Shown here piece by piece: positions 22,078 to 30,354 of a stretch of DNA of 37,224 bases. The notes beneath the pieces are model-generated. The model was not told the origin of the DNA. It made no database searches and worked only from the letters and a program-made list of their open reading frames with translations. The stretch covers positions 1 through 37,224 of the forward strand of contig JAZKHT010000019.1 of the NCBI GenBank assembly GCA_040385245.1, given 5' to 3'. Numbering within the stretch: position 1 is the first letter of the stretch; each line of letters begins with the position of its first letter. Source of the DNA: JAZKHT01 sp040385245 (GTDB taxonomy: Bacteria > Pseudomonadota > Alphaproteobacteria > Rhodobacterales > Rhodobacteraceae). A program made the translations under genes and the position numbers.

Positions 22078-23403
22078 CTAGTGTCCGGCCCCGTCGCCCT
22101 TAATCAGCTTGCGGCGCAACCAGCCCGACAGGGTGTCCATCGCCATCACCATCAGCACGATCAGCACCATGTAATAGCTGACCTCCTCCCAGTCCTTCTG
22201 GGTCATGATCGCCTGCGTCAGCATCAACCCGATGCCACCGCCGACGATTGCCCCGATGACGGTTGCGCTGCGGGTGTTGGATTCAAGGTAGTACAGAATC
22301 TGGCTCACAAGGATTGGCGTGATCTGTGGGATCACCCCAAAGCGGGCGCGTTGCAGTGCATTGGCCCCGGTGGATTTCACACCTTCGATCTGTTTCTCGT
22401 CAATGTTTTCCAGCGCTTCCGAGAACATCTTGCCGAATGATCCGGTGTCTGTGATCAGGATCGCCAGCGCGCCGGTCATCGGGCCGGGGCCAAAGGCGCG
22501 GCTCAGGATGATGGTCCAGATCAGACCGTCAACACCGCGCACGAAATCGAACACGCGGCGCATGGCAAAGCGCAGGGGGCCAAGGACATTGAAGTTGGCC
22601 GCAGCAACAAAGGCCATCGGCAGCGCGATCAGCGCCGCCCCCATCGTGCCCAGAAACGCCATCAACACCGTTTCAAACAACGCCCAGGCGACATCGCCGT
22701 GACGCCACATCTTGTTGGTCCATATCTCTGACAGCATCAGTCCGATGTTGCTGCGATCCGCAACAATCCGGTCGCGAATGGTGACCATTTCCAGCACATC
22801 CAGGGGTGATTTGCCGTAAAACGGGCTGTCGAGGGTGAAGAAGAACAGCTCCCACCCCGATTGATACCGAAAGGTTTCGACCTTGGACCGGGTGTAGCTG
22901 AACCGGCCCTGATCGGTGGTGACCCCCACTCGGGTATCCGAGGCACTGATCCAGTCGGGCAGGGGTTCGGGCGCTGTCATTACCAGCCCGCCGCCCGTCG
23001 CCGCGATGTCGATAGAGCCGTACCCCGGCACGACATAGCGCGCGCCTGCGTTGTCATAGGTGACAACGTGGCCCGCGCCCAGATCAATGATGGTGACATC
23101 GCCGCTGTGGCTGACCCAATCGGGCAACTGGCCGGGCAGATAGGTGCCCTTGCTTTCGCCCTCGATCGCGACGGTCAGATCGCCGCTGCGGTTGTTGCGG
23201 GTGACATGGGTTTTATAGGTCCAGAAATCCGACAAAAGGATCGCCGCATTGTCCAGCCGCGCGCGAGAGGCAAGGCCCGCCACATCAAAGGCAAAGAAGA
23301 TATAGGTCAGATAGGCAAGCACCACGGCGGGTACGGCAAACGCCGTGATGCGGCGGGTGCGAAAACGCCGGGTGACGTGCAGGGTCAAAGTGGCATCGGT
23401 CAT
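22078..23403 (-). CDS. phnE: Phosphonate ABC transporter permease PhnE, second copy, with a large periplasmic insertion
   Basis: A 441-residue permease, far longer than the usual 260-300. One N-terminal membrane segment (ITAFAVPAVVLAYLTYIFFA) is followed by about 180 mostly polar residues, then the standard permease core. The EAA-type loop is visible in GANALQRARFGVIPQITPIL. The long insertion must lie on the periplasmic side, because the EAA loop has to be cytoplasmic. With PhnE1 it forms a heterodimeric channel energised by PhnC. It starts just after the PhnE1 stop. Confidence 0.93.
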   Translation of the reverse strand: MTDATLTLHVTRRFRTRRITAFAVPAVVLAYLTYIFFAFDVAGLASRARLDNAAILLSDFWTYKTHVTRNNRSGDLTVAIEGESKGTYLPGQLPDWVSHSGDVTIIDLGAGHVVTYDNAGARYVVPGYGSIDIAATGGGLVMTAPEPLPDWISASDTRVGVTTDQGRFSYTRSKVETFRYQSGWELFFFTLDSPFYGKSPLDVLEMVTIRDRIVADRSNIGLMLSEIWTNKMWRHGDVAWALFETVLMAFLGTMGAALIALPMAFVAAANFNVLGPLRFAMRRVFDFVRGVDGLIWTIILSRAFGPGPMTGALAILITDTGSFGKMFSEALENIDEKQIEGVKSTGANALQRARFGVIPQITPILVSQILYYLESNTRSATVIGAIVGGGIGLMLTQAIMTQKDWEEVSYYMVLIVLMVMAMDTLSGWLRRKLIKGDGAGH

Positions 23404-23404
23404 G

Positions 23405-24283
23405 TCAGTGGCCCTTTACCAGACGGTTTCGATAGTGGCCGGACAGTTGGTCAAAGGCGACGATGGTCAGGAACAGCAAAAGGAAGATCGCCACGACTTG
23501 ATCGTATTTGCCCCCGCCCCATTGCATCGCCAGCTTCAGGTCGTGCCCGATCCCGCCCGACCCGACAAAACCAAGGATAGCTGAGGCGCGGATGTTGATC
23601 TCGAACCGCAGCAGCGCATAGCTCAGCCAGTTGGGGGCGACCTGCGGGATCACCCCCAGCCACATGCGCTGACCCCAGCTTGCCCCGACAGACGCCAGCC
23701 CCTCGACGGGTTTCAGATCGGCATTCTCGGACACTTCGGAAAACAGCTTTCCCAAGGCCCCGGTGGTATGAATGGCGATGGCCAGAACGGCGGGGATCGG
23801 CCCGCCGCCAAGGATGAAGATCAAGACCAGCGCGATGACAATCTCGGGGATCGCGCGCATCGCGTCCAGCAGACGGCGGAACATCGGGATCAGGCGGGGC
23901 CAGCGCGCAAGACCGCGCGTGGACAGCAGCGCGAACACCCCGCCCAGCATCGCGCCCAACAGGGTGGATACGGCCGAAATGTTGATGGTTTCCAGCAGCG
24001 ACGGCAGGAATTCGACAAACAGCGCGGGCAGATTGGCGCGTTTCTCCCACGCCTCGATCAGCACTTCGGCCGGGAAATCGAAAACCTGCGGCAACCCGTC
24101 CCAAAAGCCGCCCGCATTACGCCCATCGGCCAACACAAAGCCAGATGCCATCATCGCGATGAACAGCACCATCAGGATGCCGCCATACATTCGCTTGCGG
24201 CGCACCAACGCCAGATACGCCGCATGGGGGTCTGTCACGTCGGGGCGTTTGCCCTGTTCAGGACCAAAAGCGATATCGACCAT
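23405..24283 (-). CDS. phnE: Phosphonate ABC transporter permease PhnE, first copy
   Basis: A 292-residue permease with a cytoplasmic N-terminus, a first membrane segment (YGGILMVLFIAMMASGFVLA) and the conserved EAA-type loop (VGASWGQRMWLGVIPQVAPN). ATG 24283 (MVDIAF) is preferred to a GTG at 24298. The two PhnE copies share the core region but not the N-terminal part. It follows phnD after a hairpin (24306-24329) that may trim expression below the binding protein. Confidence 0.94.
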   Translation of the reverse strand: MVDIAFGPEQGKRPDVTDPHAAYLALVRRKRMYGGILMVLFIAMMASGFVLADGRNAGGFWDGLPQVFDFPAEVLIEAWEKRANLPALFVEFLPSLLETINISAVSTLLGAMLGGVFALLSTRGLARWPRLIPMFRRLLDAMRAIPEIVIALVLIFILGGGPIPAVLAIAIHTTGALGKLFSEVSENADLKPVEGLASVGASWGQRMWLGVIPQVAPNWLSYALLRFEINIRASAILGFVGSGGIGHDLKLAMQWGGGKYDQVVAIFLLLFLTIVAFDQLSGHYRNRLVKGH

Positions 24284-24305
24284 GGGGCCCCCTGGCACAA
24301 AAGCA

Positions 24306-24329
24306 CCGGGCCCCGCGATGGGGGCCCGG
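24306..24329 (-). terminator. Hairpin between phnD and phnE, likely attenuator or mRNA stabiliser
   Basis: CCGGGCCCC (24306-24314) pairs with GGGGCCCGG (24321-24329) around a six-base loop. There is no U-tract on the minus strand, so it is more likely a partial terminator or a 3' mRNA-end stabiliser. Such hairpins after a binding-protein gene are common in ABC operons and give more binding protein than permease. Confidence 0.6.
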
Positions 24330-24346
24330 CAAAAGGTTTGAAACGA

Positions 24347-25249
24347 TCACTCGCCCTGCTGTTTGCGGACGGCGATGATCGACTCGTAGAAATCATGGGT
24401 GATGGGCGAGAACCCTGCGGTTTCGCCAGCGGCGACGCCATAGGCACAGTCCTTGTCCTTGGCATGCAGGCCCGCCACCAGATCGATCATCTTGGTCTTC
24501 ACGTCCGCCGGCAGGGCGCGGCGCAGCACGACCGGGCCTTCGGGAATGGGCTTTGATTTCCAGATTTCGACCAGATCGTTCATGTCGACGATGCCCGCAT
24601 CCACCGCCTTGCGCAGAGCGCCGGAATTGTAGCCGTCTTCCCAGGCACCCTGACCATCGGCCCAGGTCACACCGGCATCGACATCGCCGTTGGCGACGGC
24701 AACGATGGTCTGTTCATGGCCACCGGTAAAGCGGACCTCGGCGAAATAGTGGCCGTTTTCCATCGTGGCCCCGATTTCGGCAGGAATTTCGACCGACGGC
24801 ACCAGAAAACCCGAGGTGGAGTTCGGATCGCCAAAGCCGAACACCTTTCCCTTCATGTCGGCAAGGCTGGCCACGCCCTTGTCTTTGCGCGCGATGCCGA
24901 TGGAATGATAGGTGAACGACCCGTCAAGGTTGGTTTTGACCAGCGCCACATCCACCGCTTCGGGGTCGGTGACATAGACCTTGGCATAGGCGGACGCGCC
25001 CAGCCACGCCATGTCGATGGTGCCGCCCAGTAGGCCCTGGATGACACCGTCATAATCGGCGGGGGCGAACAGCTTGACCGGAACGCCAAGCGCTTCTTCG
25101 GCATAGGCGCGGATGCATTCGTTCGAGGTCAGGCGATCCTGCGCGTTTTCACCGCCCAGAAGGCCGATGTTGAAGCCGGTGATGTCTTGGGCCTGTGCGG
25201 CACCCGACAGGGCCGTGGTGGCCGCGAGGATTGCAAGGGTAAGTTTCAT
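24347..25249 (-). CDS. phnD: Phosphonate-binding periplasmic protein PhnD
   Basis: A 300-residue protein with a clear signal peptide (MKLTLAILAATTALSGAAQAQ, cut after AQA near residue 20). The mature part has the PhnD hallmarks: GLLGGENAQDRL at the N-terminus, DMAWLGASAYAK in the middle, and GDPNSTSGFLVPS, where the Ser-Thr-Ser region contacts the phosphonate group. It delivers phosphonate to the PhnE1-PhnE2 permease. The spacing between phnC and phnD holds a hairpin at 25267-25281. Confidence 0.95.
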   Translation of the reverse strand: MKLTLAILAATTALSGAAQAQDITGFNIGLLGGENAQDRLTSNECIRAYAEEALGVPVKLFAPADYDGVIQGLLGGTIDMAWLGASAYAKVYVTDPEAVDVALVKTNLDGSFTYHSIGIARKDKGVASLADMKGKVFGFGDPNSTSGFLVPSVEIPAEIGATMENGHYFAEVRFTGGHEQTIVAVANGDVDAGVTWADGQGAWEDGYNSGALRKAVDAGIVDMNDLVEIWKSKPIPEGPVVLRRALPADVKTKMIDLVAGLHAKDKDCAYGVAAGETAGFSPITHDFYESIIAVRKQQGE

Positions 25250-25266
25250 GGTCGTCTCCGGGTGAT

Positions 25267-25281
25267 GGCCCCGGTGGGGCC
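25267..25281 (-). terminator. Small GC hairpin between phnC and phnD
   Basis: GGCCCC and GGGGCC around a three-base loop in the 41-base phnC-phnD gap. Short and without a U-tract; possibly affects the relative levels of the two genes. Confidence 0.35.
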
Positions 25282-25290
25282 GGGGTGAAA

Positions 25291-26103
25291 TCAGGCGAGC
25301 ATCGCTTCGGCGTATTTGCCGTCGAGCGCGTCGATGGAGGTGGAGGTCGCCGCCTCGCTGAACGAGGCGTCGGCGCCATAGATGTCACGCGCGACACCGG
25401 TGGTCAGTTGGTCGGGCGTGCCGTCAAAGACGATCCGCCCGTCGCGCATCCCGATCACGCGGTCGCAGTAACGGCGCGCGGTATCCAGCGTGTGCAGGTT
25501 GGCGATGACCATGCGCCCATCCTCTTCGTGGATGCGGCGCAGAGTATCCATTACGATCTGGGCGTTCATCGGATCAAGGCTGGCAATGGGTTCGTCGGCC
25601 AGAATGACCTTTGGGTCCTGCATCAGCGCTCGCGCGATGGCCACGCGCTGCTGTTGTCCGCCCGACAGTGCCTCGGCCCGTTTGGGTGCCTGTTCGGCAA
25701 TGCCAAGCCGATCAAGGATCGCCAGCGCCTTCAGCACGTCATCGTCGTGCCAGATGTTAAACAGGGTCGACAGGGTGGACCGGCGGTTCAGGATGCCATG
25801 CAGCACGTTCGATGCCACATCCATCCGGGGCACCAGATTGAATTGCTGAAAGATCATGGCGCATTTGCCCTGCCAGGCGCGCTTTTCCGCCCCGGTCAGG
25901 GTCAAGATGTTGCGGCCTTCGAACAGCAGCTCGCCCGCCGTTGCATCGGTCAGGCGGTTCATCATGCGCAGGAAGGTGGATTTGCCCGCGCCGGACCGCC
26001 CGATGATCCCGACAAAACCGGACTCGGCCACGTCAAAGCTGACCCGGTCAACGGCGGCTTTGTGACCAAATTGGCGGCTTATGTTTCGCACCTGCAACAG
26101 CAT
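25291..26103 (-). CDS. phnC: Phosphonate ABC transporter ATPase PhnC
   Basis: A 270-residue ABC ATPase with Walker A GRSGAGKST, signature LSGGQQQRVAIARAL and Walker B VILADEPIASLD. The start ATG 26103 (MLLQVRNISRQFGHKAAVD) has a strong ribosome binding site GGAGGG. It is the first gene of the transporter operon and is preceded by a candidate Pho box at 26189-26206. The C-terminal tail (ASFSEAATSTSIDALDGKYA) extends past the usual end, as in other alphaproteobacterial PhnC. Confidence 0.95.
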   Translation of the reverse strand: MLLQVRNISRQFGHKAAVDRVSFDVAESGFVGIIGRSGAGKSTFLRMMNRLTDATAGELLFEGRNILTLTGAEKRAWQGKCAMIFQQFNLVPRMDVASNVLHGILNRRSTLSTLFNIWHDDDVLKALAILDRLGIAEQAPKRAEALSGGQQQRVAIARALMQDPKVILADEPIASLDPMNAQIVMDTLRRIHEEDGRMVIANLHTLDTARRYCDRVIGMRDGRIVFDGTPDQLTTGVARDIYGADASFSEAATSTSIDALDGKYAEAMLA

Positions 26104-26188
26104 CGCACCCTCCGTTTTCGGTGCTGACTGCCTAGGGGCGGGATGTGACGGGGTGACTGCGCTTTCTTGAAATTTTTCCAACAGTAGC

Positions 26189-26206
26189 ATGTCGGTTTCG
26201 TGTCAC
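26189..26206 (-). promoter_or_regulatory. Candidate Pho box upstream of phnC
   Basis: On the minus strand GTGACACGAAACCGACAT is two half sites with a 4-base spacer; its first half site is identical to that of the phnM site (GTGACAC). It lies 86 bases before phnC and overlaps the stop codon of the CHAD gene. Binding by PhoB is inferred. Confidence 0.55.
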
Positions 26207-27096
26207 GCCGCAGCTTGCCCCGTTTCGGCCTGCCACCACGGTTGCAGGCTGCGCAGATCGTGCCAGTGCGTTTGCGCCGTTGCCAGCGCCAGCGCCAGCC
26301 GTTCGCGATGCAGCGCCGCCTGAGGCTTGCCGATCTTGCCTTTGGCACGCAAGTCGGCAAAATCGTTCAGGGTACCCAGTTCATCCTGCAACCGTTTCAA
26401 CAGGTGGATCGACGGGCGGGCGACATCGTCCGGCCAAAACGGGCCAAAGAATTCCGACAGGTAACGAAAGGTTTTCAGATCTTTGCGCAGATCGTGGCGC
26501 TGTTCGACCGACAGGCGGGCCAGATGCGCACGATGCCTTATGCACCGCGCCCATGCGGCGGCCAGCGCCTGCCGCGCAAAATCACGCGACGGGCCGCAGC
26601 GCAGGGCCGCCTGCGCCTTGCCTCGGCGCTGCCATGTGTCGCCATTGATCATGCCCGCAAGCCGGGCCCCAAATCCGACCGCCCCGAGCGACCGCAATCT
26701 GGCGCGGACCTGCTGGCGGAGTGTTCCAATCCCGCCGGCCACATCGGCATCGGGCGCAAGGTCCAATGCAACATCCGCATCACGGACATGACCGATCAGA
26801 CGAAAGATCTTGCGCGCCTGCGCATCAAAGCGGGCCGTCGCCTTGTGCTTTAGGATCGGGCGATAGCCTTTCAACGTTGACCGCAACCGGCGCAGGGCGA
26901 CGCGCGTCTTGCGGGGGCCATCCGGGTGATCCGTCTCGATCAACTGCGCCAGATGCTGGTCATAACGGCGGCAGGCGTCCGCGATGATCCAGCGCAGCAC
27001 CTGCTCGGCAGACATGGAGGGCGACAGGGCCACCGGCATATCTGCCAACGGCCCGGTGTCGTCGGGGACTTGCATCGCGCCTGTGGCAAGCATCAT
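26203..27096 (-). CDS. CHAD-domain protein, probable polyphosphate-binding
   Basis: A 297-residue helical protein with the conserved basic and histidine positions of CHAD domains: RKTRVALRRLRSTLKGYRP, FRLIGHVRDADVALDLAP, RHDLRKDLKTFRYLSEFFGP and LQDELGTLNDFADL. CHAD domains bind inorganic polyphosphate. Here it stands alone, without a fused CYTH domain, directly upstream of phnC, which suggests a link to phosphate storage. Start ATG 27096 is uncertain; ATG 27075 (MQVPDD) is possible. It reads into the transporter operon region, so it may be co-transcribed from its own promoter. Confidence 0.88.
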   Translation of the reverse strand: MMLATGAMQVPDDTGPLADMPVALSPSMSAEQVLRWIIADACRRYDQHLAQLIETDHPDGPRKTRVALRRLRSTLKGYRPILKHKATARFDAQARKIFRLIGHVRDADVALDLAPDADVAGGIGTLRQQVRARLRSLGAVGFGARLAGMINGDTWQRRGKAQAALRCGPSRDFARQALAAAWARCIRHRAHLARLSVEQRHDLRKDLKTFRYLSEFFGPFWPDDVARPSIHLLKRLQDELGTLNDFADLRAKGKIGKPQAALHRERLALALATAQTHWHDLRSLQPWWQAETGQAAA

Positions 27097-27182
27097 GATA
27101 AATGTGGGTCCCGGCAGCCAAGAACCGAAACCATAGCGCCGCCACGTGACAGGCGTGTGACAATGTTCTGACCCGCGCCCCG

Positions 27183-27407
27183 TCAGAGCGCCCCTTTGAC
27201 GGCGTTGCTCAACAGGTTGGTCAGGATCTGGCGCAGGCGGCGTGGGTCCGACACAAACGGTTGCAGATTGGCAAGATCGGGTGTGTGTATCGTCACCTTG
27301 CGCGCGGCCGCTTCGTCCGAAAACTGGCGGATCACATCACCCACAATCAGGCCCAGATCGACCACGTCCTCCTGCACGGTCAAGCGCCCATGCTCGTTGT
27401 TGTTCAA
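27183..27407 (-). pseudogene. Histidine kinase fragment
   Basis: Encodes LTVQEDVVDLGLIVGDVIRQ followed by PRRLRQILTNLLSNAVKGAL, the linker and N-box of a sensor histidine kinase ATPase domain. The phosphoacceptor region is missing upstream and the G-boxes are missing downstream, with a stop right after the N-box. It is a remnant of a larger gene. Confidence 0.75.
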
Positions 27408-27419
27408 GGATCATTTGCG

Positions 27420-27671
27420 CAATTGCTCGGTTTCGGCGCGCCTTCGGAGGCAAGCGGTAAGCAGGTCATAACTCGCACAGCGCCCGCCACGCCTGAGGAT
27501 CTGCAGTGCATTGCCGATATGGCCTCCGCCGGAGAGTTGAAACCGGTGATCGATCGCGTCTACTGCTTGGAGGATGCCGCAAAGGCTCACGCCTATGTCG
27601 ATACCGGCCGAAAACGGGGCAGTGTGGTGCTCACGATCAGGTCGGACAGCGTGTTGAAATTGGCTACCTGA
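27420..27671 (+). pseudogene. C-terminal fragment of a zinc-type alcohol dehydrogenase/quinone oxidoreductase family gene
   Basis: The plus-strand frame ending at 27671 reads LQCIADMASAGELKPVIDRV, then YCLEDAAKAHAYVDTGRKRG and SVVLTI, the typical C-terminus of medium-chain dehydrogenase/reductases (ELxPVIDRxYPLEEAxxAHxYVxxGxxxGKVVL). The N-terminal and NAD-binding parts are missing, and upstream sequence belongs to the kinase fragment on the other strand. Both remnants suggest a rearrangement joint near 27410. Confidence 0.75.
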
Positions 27672-28087
27672 TGCCGCCGACCGGCACTGATGGTTGGTGG
27701 AGCGCACCTGAACTTTCGGACGTTTCCCCGGCTATGGTTGGTATTCCACCTGTTTTTGCACGGGCACATGGCATCTGCACGCTGCATCGACCCACTGCCG
27801 CTTCTTGAAACCGTAAAACTATAAAAGGACCGGGCATTAGTGCGTCCCGGAGGCGTTCGCGCTGCTTTTAGTTTCTCAGATTTGCCATCATCGCTTTGAC
27901 GGGTTTGCTGCATTCGTTTTTCAGCGACCGACCAAACCACAGAACTGATGGTCAGCAGAACGGCCATCACCGGCTCCACATCGGAGGTTTGGGACAATTG
28001 GCTCATATCTCGGGGTCTCCAGTCCATCTTTTCAATTCGCAGGCGAGTGCTTAGGGTGGAGGATGCAACCGAGATAATGAGAACTCC
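27672..28087. other. Spacer before the M20 gene
   Basis: About 415 bases without a convincing gene. A minus-strand frame from ATG 28006 (MSQLSQTSDVEPVMAVLLT) has a weak ribosome binding site, but its distal part runs through the dehydrogenase remnant, so I do not call it a gene. Confidence 0.4.
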
Positions 28088-29275
28088 GTGATCGACACCG
28101 CTCGTTTCCTGTCTGATCTTCATCACCTGCGCAGTTTTGGCGCGCAGGGCTCGGGCGTGATCCGTCCGGCTTTCTCCGCGCCTGACATTGCCGCGCGAGA
28201 TTGGTTGGCGACGCAGATGTCCGAGGCCGGTTTGGTCGTGCGGTTCGACGCGATGGGCAATCTCTTTGGTCTGGCCCCGGGTCCGTCACTATTGCTTGGG
28301 TCTCATTCCGACACGCAGCCGACCGGCGGGTGGCTGGACGGGGCGCTGGGGGTGATTGCGGCGCTGGAAGTTGCACGAGCCGCGCGTGCAGCGGGCGGGC
28401 CTGCGATCTCGGTGGTGTCTTTTCAGGATGAAGAGGGACGATTTGGCGGGACCACCGGATCGGCCGTGTGGTCAGGAGCGTTGACTCTAGCTGAGGCGGA
28501 CGCTGCGGAAGATACGGATGGGGTGACGCTGGCCGATGCGCGCCGGATACTGGGGCACCGTGTGGGCGGCGACGTGAATCCGGCACAGTTCACCGGTTAT
28601 ATCGAGCTGCATATCGAGCAGGGGCCGACACTGGACGCAGCGGGCGAACAGATCGGCGTGGTCACTGAAATTGTCGGCTATCGTGAACTGATGCTGACGC
28701 TGACAGGGCAGCAGAACCACGCGGGTACCACGCCGATGGCGCTGCGGCGGGATGCGTTTCAAGGACTGTCCGCCTTCAATGCACGCCTGAACGCGCGGTT
28801 GCGCAATGTCGTCATGCCGCAATCGGTGTGGACCATTGGCCATGTGGCGGTGGCCCCGAATGCATCGTCGATCGTTCCGGGTCAAGTCCGGTTTTCGATG
28901 CAGTGGCGCGACGGCGATAGGGACCGACTGGGGCGGATGCAGGGGGTGATCGAAACTGTGCTGGAGGAGGTCGCAGCAGAGATGGGCCTTGGTGTCGACA
29001 TCGGACCGCTGTTGGGTCTGGAACCGGTGGTGATGGACGCGGCCCTGCGGGCTCGTCTCGAGGCTGGGGCCGAGGCGGTTGCACCGGGGCGTTGGCGACG
29101 GATGCCGTCTGGCGCGCTGCATGACGCGACCAATGTGGCCCGACTTATGCCGGTGGCCATGCTCTTCGTGCCCTCGATCGGTGGGATCAGCCATGCGTTC
29201 GAGGAAGACACGAAAGACGCCGATCTCGTGGCGGGCTTGCGGGTCTTGGCCAGAGCTGCCGGAGTTCAGGGCTAG
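28088..29275 (+). CDS. M20-family Zn-dependent amidohydrolase (N-carbamoyl-L-amino acid hydrolase / allantoate amidohydrolase type)
   Basis: A 395-residue protein with the binuclear-metal motifs of the M20 amidase group: GSHSDTQPTGGWLDGALGV (metal His and bridging Asp), SFQDEEGRFGG (catalytic and metal Glu pair), IELHIEQGP, and ISHAFEEDTKDAD near the C-terminus. NHAGTTPMALRRDA is the dimerisation-domain motif seen in N-carbamoyl amino acid hydrolases and allantoate amidohydrolases. The start is GTG 28088, since no in-frame ATG precedes the conserved N-terminus. Exact substrate cannot be decided; ureide or hydantoin breakdown is likely. No pathway neighbours are present. Confidence 0.9.
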   Translation: MIDTARFLSDLHHLRSFGAQGSGVIRPAFSAPDIAARDWLATQMSEAGLVVRFDAMGNLFGLAPGPSLLLGSHSDTQPTGGWLDGALGVIAALEVARAARAAGGPAISVVSFQDEEGRFGGTTGSAVWSGALTLAEADAAEDTDGVTLADARRILGHRVGGDVNPAQFTGYIELHIEQGPTLDAAGEQIGVVTEIVGYRELMLTLTGQQNHAGTTPMALRRDAFQGLSAFNARLNARLRNVVMPQSVWTIGHVAVAPNASSIVPGQVRFSMQWRDGDRDRLGRMQGVIETVLEEVAAEMGLGVDIGPLLGLEPVVMDAALRARLEAGAEAVAPGRWRRMPSGALHDATNVARLMPVAMLFVPSIGGISHAFEEDTKDADLVAGLRVLARAAGVQG

Positions 29276-29374
29276 CCGCGATCACCCAGACCGGATTTCT
29301 GATGGGCCTGTCGCTTCTTTTGCAGTTATTTTGGGCCGGGCAGGGACAGGGTGTGAAGAGAGGTGAAGTACAGC

Positions 29375-29419
29375 AAATGCTATTGACACACGATGAGGTC
29401 TTGGAGCGGAGGGGGTGAG
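29375..29419 (+). promoter_or_regulatory. Promoter element and ribosome binding site before the Hint-type remnant
   Basis: TTGACA (29383-29388) resembles a -35 box and GGAGGGGGTGAG is a strong ribosome binding site directly before ATG 29420. They make the downstream truncated gene likely to be still expressed. Confidence 0.4.
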
Positions 29420-29668
29420 ATGTCCAGCTACTATGTGCGGACCGACAGCAGTACGGCCAATAATGCGGAAATCAATCTCACCGGCACGCCCACTTTCGAG
29501 ATCACCTTCGTGGCAGAAACCCCGTCGAGTGCTCCCGGGGACCTGCTGCTGGACGGTGGTCCAGATCCGAATACACAGGTCGAGATTGGCGGTCAGACCT
29601 ACAGCTTTTCTGTCGACTGGGTCGGGACGCTGCCGCACGGCATCTGCAAAAGCCGGCGGTGCAGGTGA
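29420..29668 (+). pseudogene. Truncated N-terminus of a Hint-domain type secreted protein
   Basis: The 82 residues MSSYYVRTDSSTANNAEINL, then TFEITFVAETPSSAPGDLLL and DPNTQVEIGGQTYSFSVDWV, match the start of the Hint-domain, calcium-binding-type proteins frequent in Rhodobacterales, which are normally 300 or more residues. The frame leaves the family after GTLP and ends in a basic nonsense tail (HGICKSRRCR). The Hint domain itself is missing. About 110 bases of featureless sequence follow before the receiver gene's end. Confidence 0.6.
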
Positions 29669-29781
29669 TTGAAACGCCGCCGCGGTTCGGCTTTAGCCCC
29701 TATTGGCAGAAGGGCGGTGTCGAGCACAGACTGCACTTTCCTGGCTTCATCCAAACGCCTTCAAGCCGGCCCGCCCATTCG

Positions 29782-30354
29782 TCAGGTTTCATTCCGTTTC
29801 ACCATTGCTAGGGCATTTTGCAAAAGGGTCTTGTCGATCGGCTTCCTTATCCAGGCAATCGGATTGGCAGACTGCGCCCGCGATCTAGTCGCCGCGTCTC
29901 CATAGGCCGAGACGAAGATCGAGCGGACACCGAAATTCACGAGAATGTCCTGTGCGGTGGAAATGCCGTCACGCGCACCCTTTATGCTTATATCCATCGT
30001 GGCGCAGTCTGGCCGATGAGCGGCGACAAGTTCCTCGGCTTCGGTCGCACTCATCGCGATGCCGACCACGACCGCACCGAGCTCTTCAAGTAATATCTCC
30101 AGGCCCATCGCGATGATCGCCTCGTCTTCGACAATCAGCACGCGAAGGGGCCGAAGTGGTGCATCGTGCGATACGGGATCAGATAACGGGGTCGCCAGCG
30201 GCGCACGCTTTGGCACAGTTGAGTCTTTACCGTCAGACAGCGAACTGCTTGTCCGAAAGTGGCGAACGGGAACCCGCGATGGAGCAAGTATTTTTTTGCT
30301 TTCGCAAAAGGGCAGCGCCATGGCCATCCGGGGTCGACCGATCAATCGTGTCAT
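29782..30354 (-). CDS. Single-domain response regulator
   Basis: A 190-residue protein. After an unstructured N-terminal 68 residues, a receiver domain begins RVLIVEDEAIIAMGLEILLE; Asp121 (CATMDISIKGARDG) is the phosphoacceptor, and Lys in IRKPIDKTLL completes the site. There is no output domain. ATG 30354 overlaps the kinase stop as ATGA; the upstream frame is not coding. It is the likely partner of the HWE kinase. It lacks the sigma-like domain of PhyR, so it is not that regulator. Confidence 0.9.
   Translation of the reverse strand: MTRLIGRPRMAMALPFCESKKILAPSRVPVRHFRTSSSLSDGKDSTVPKRAPLATPLSDPVSHDAPLRPLRVLIVEDEAIIAMGLEILLEELGAVVVGIAMSATEAEELVAAHRPDCATMDISIKGARDGISTAQDILVNFGVRSIFVSAYGDAATRSRAQSANPIAWIRKPIDKTLLQNALAMVKRNET

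Noticed and set aside
27593..28126. 177-residue minus-strand frame
   Set aside because: It runs across the dehydrogenase remnant and the start of the M20 gene, with no family match.
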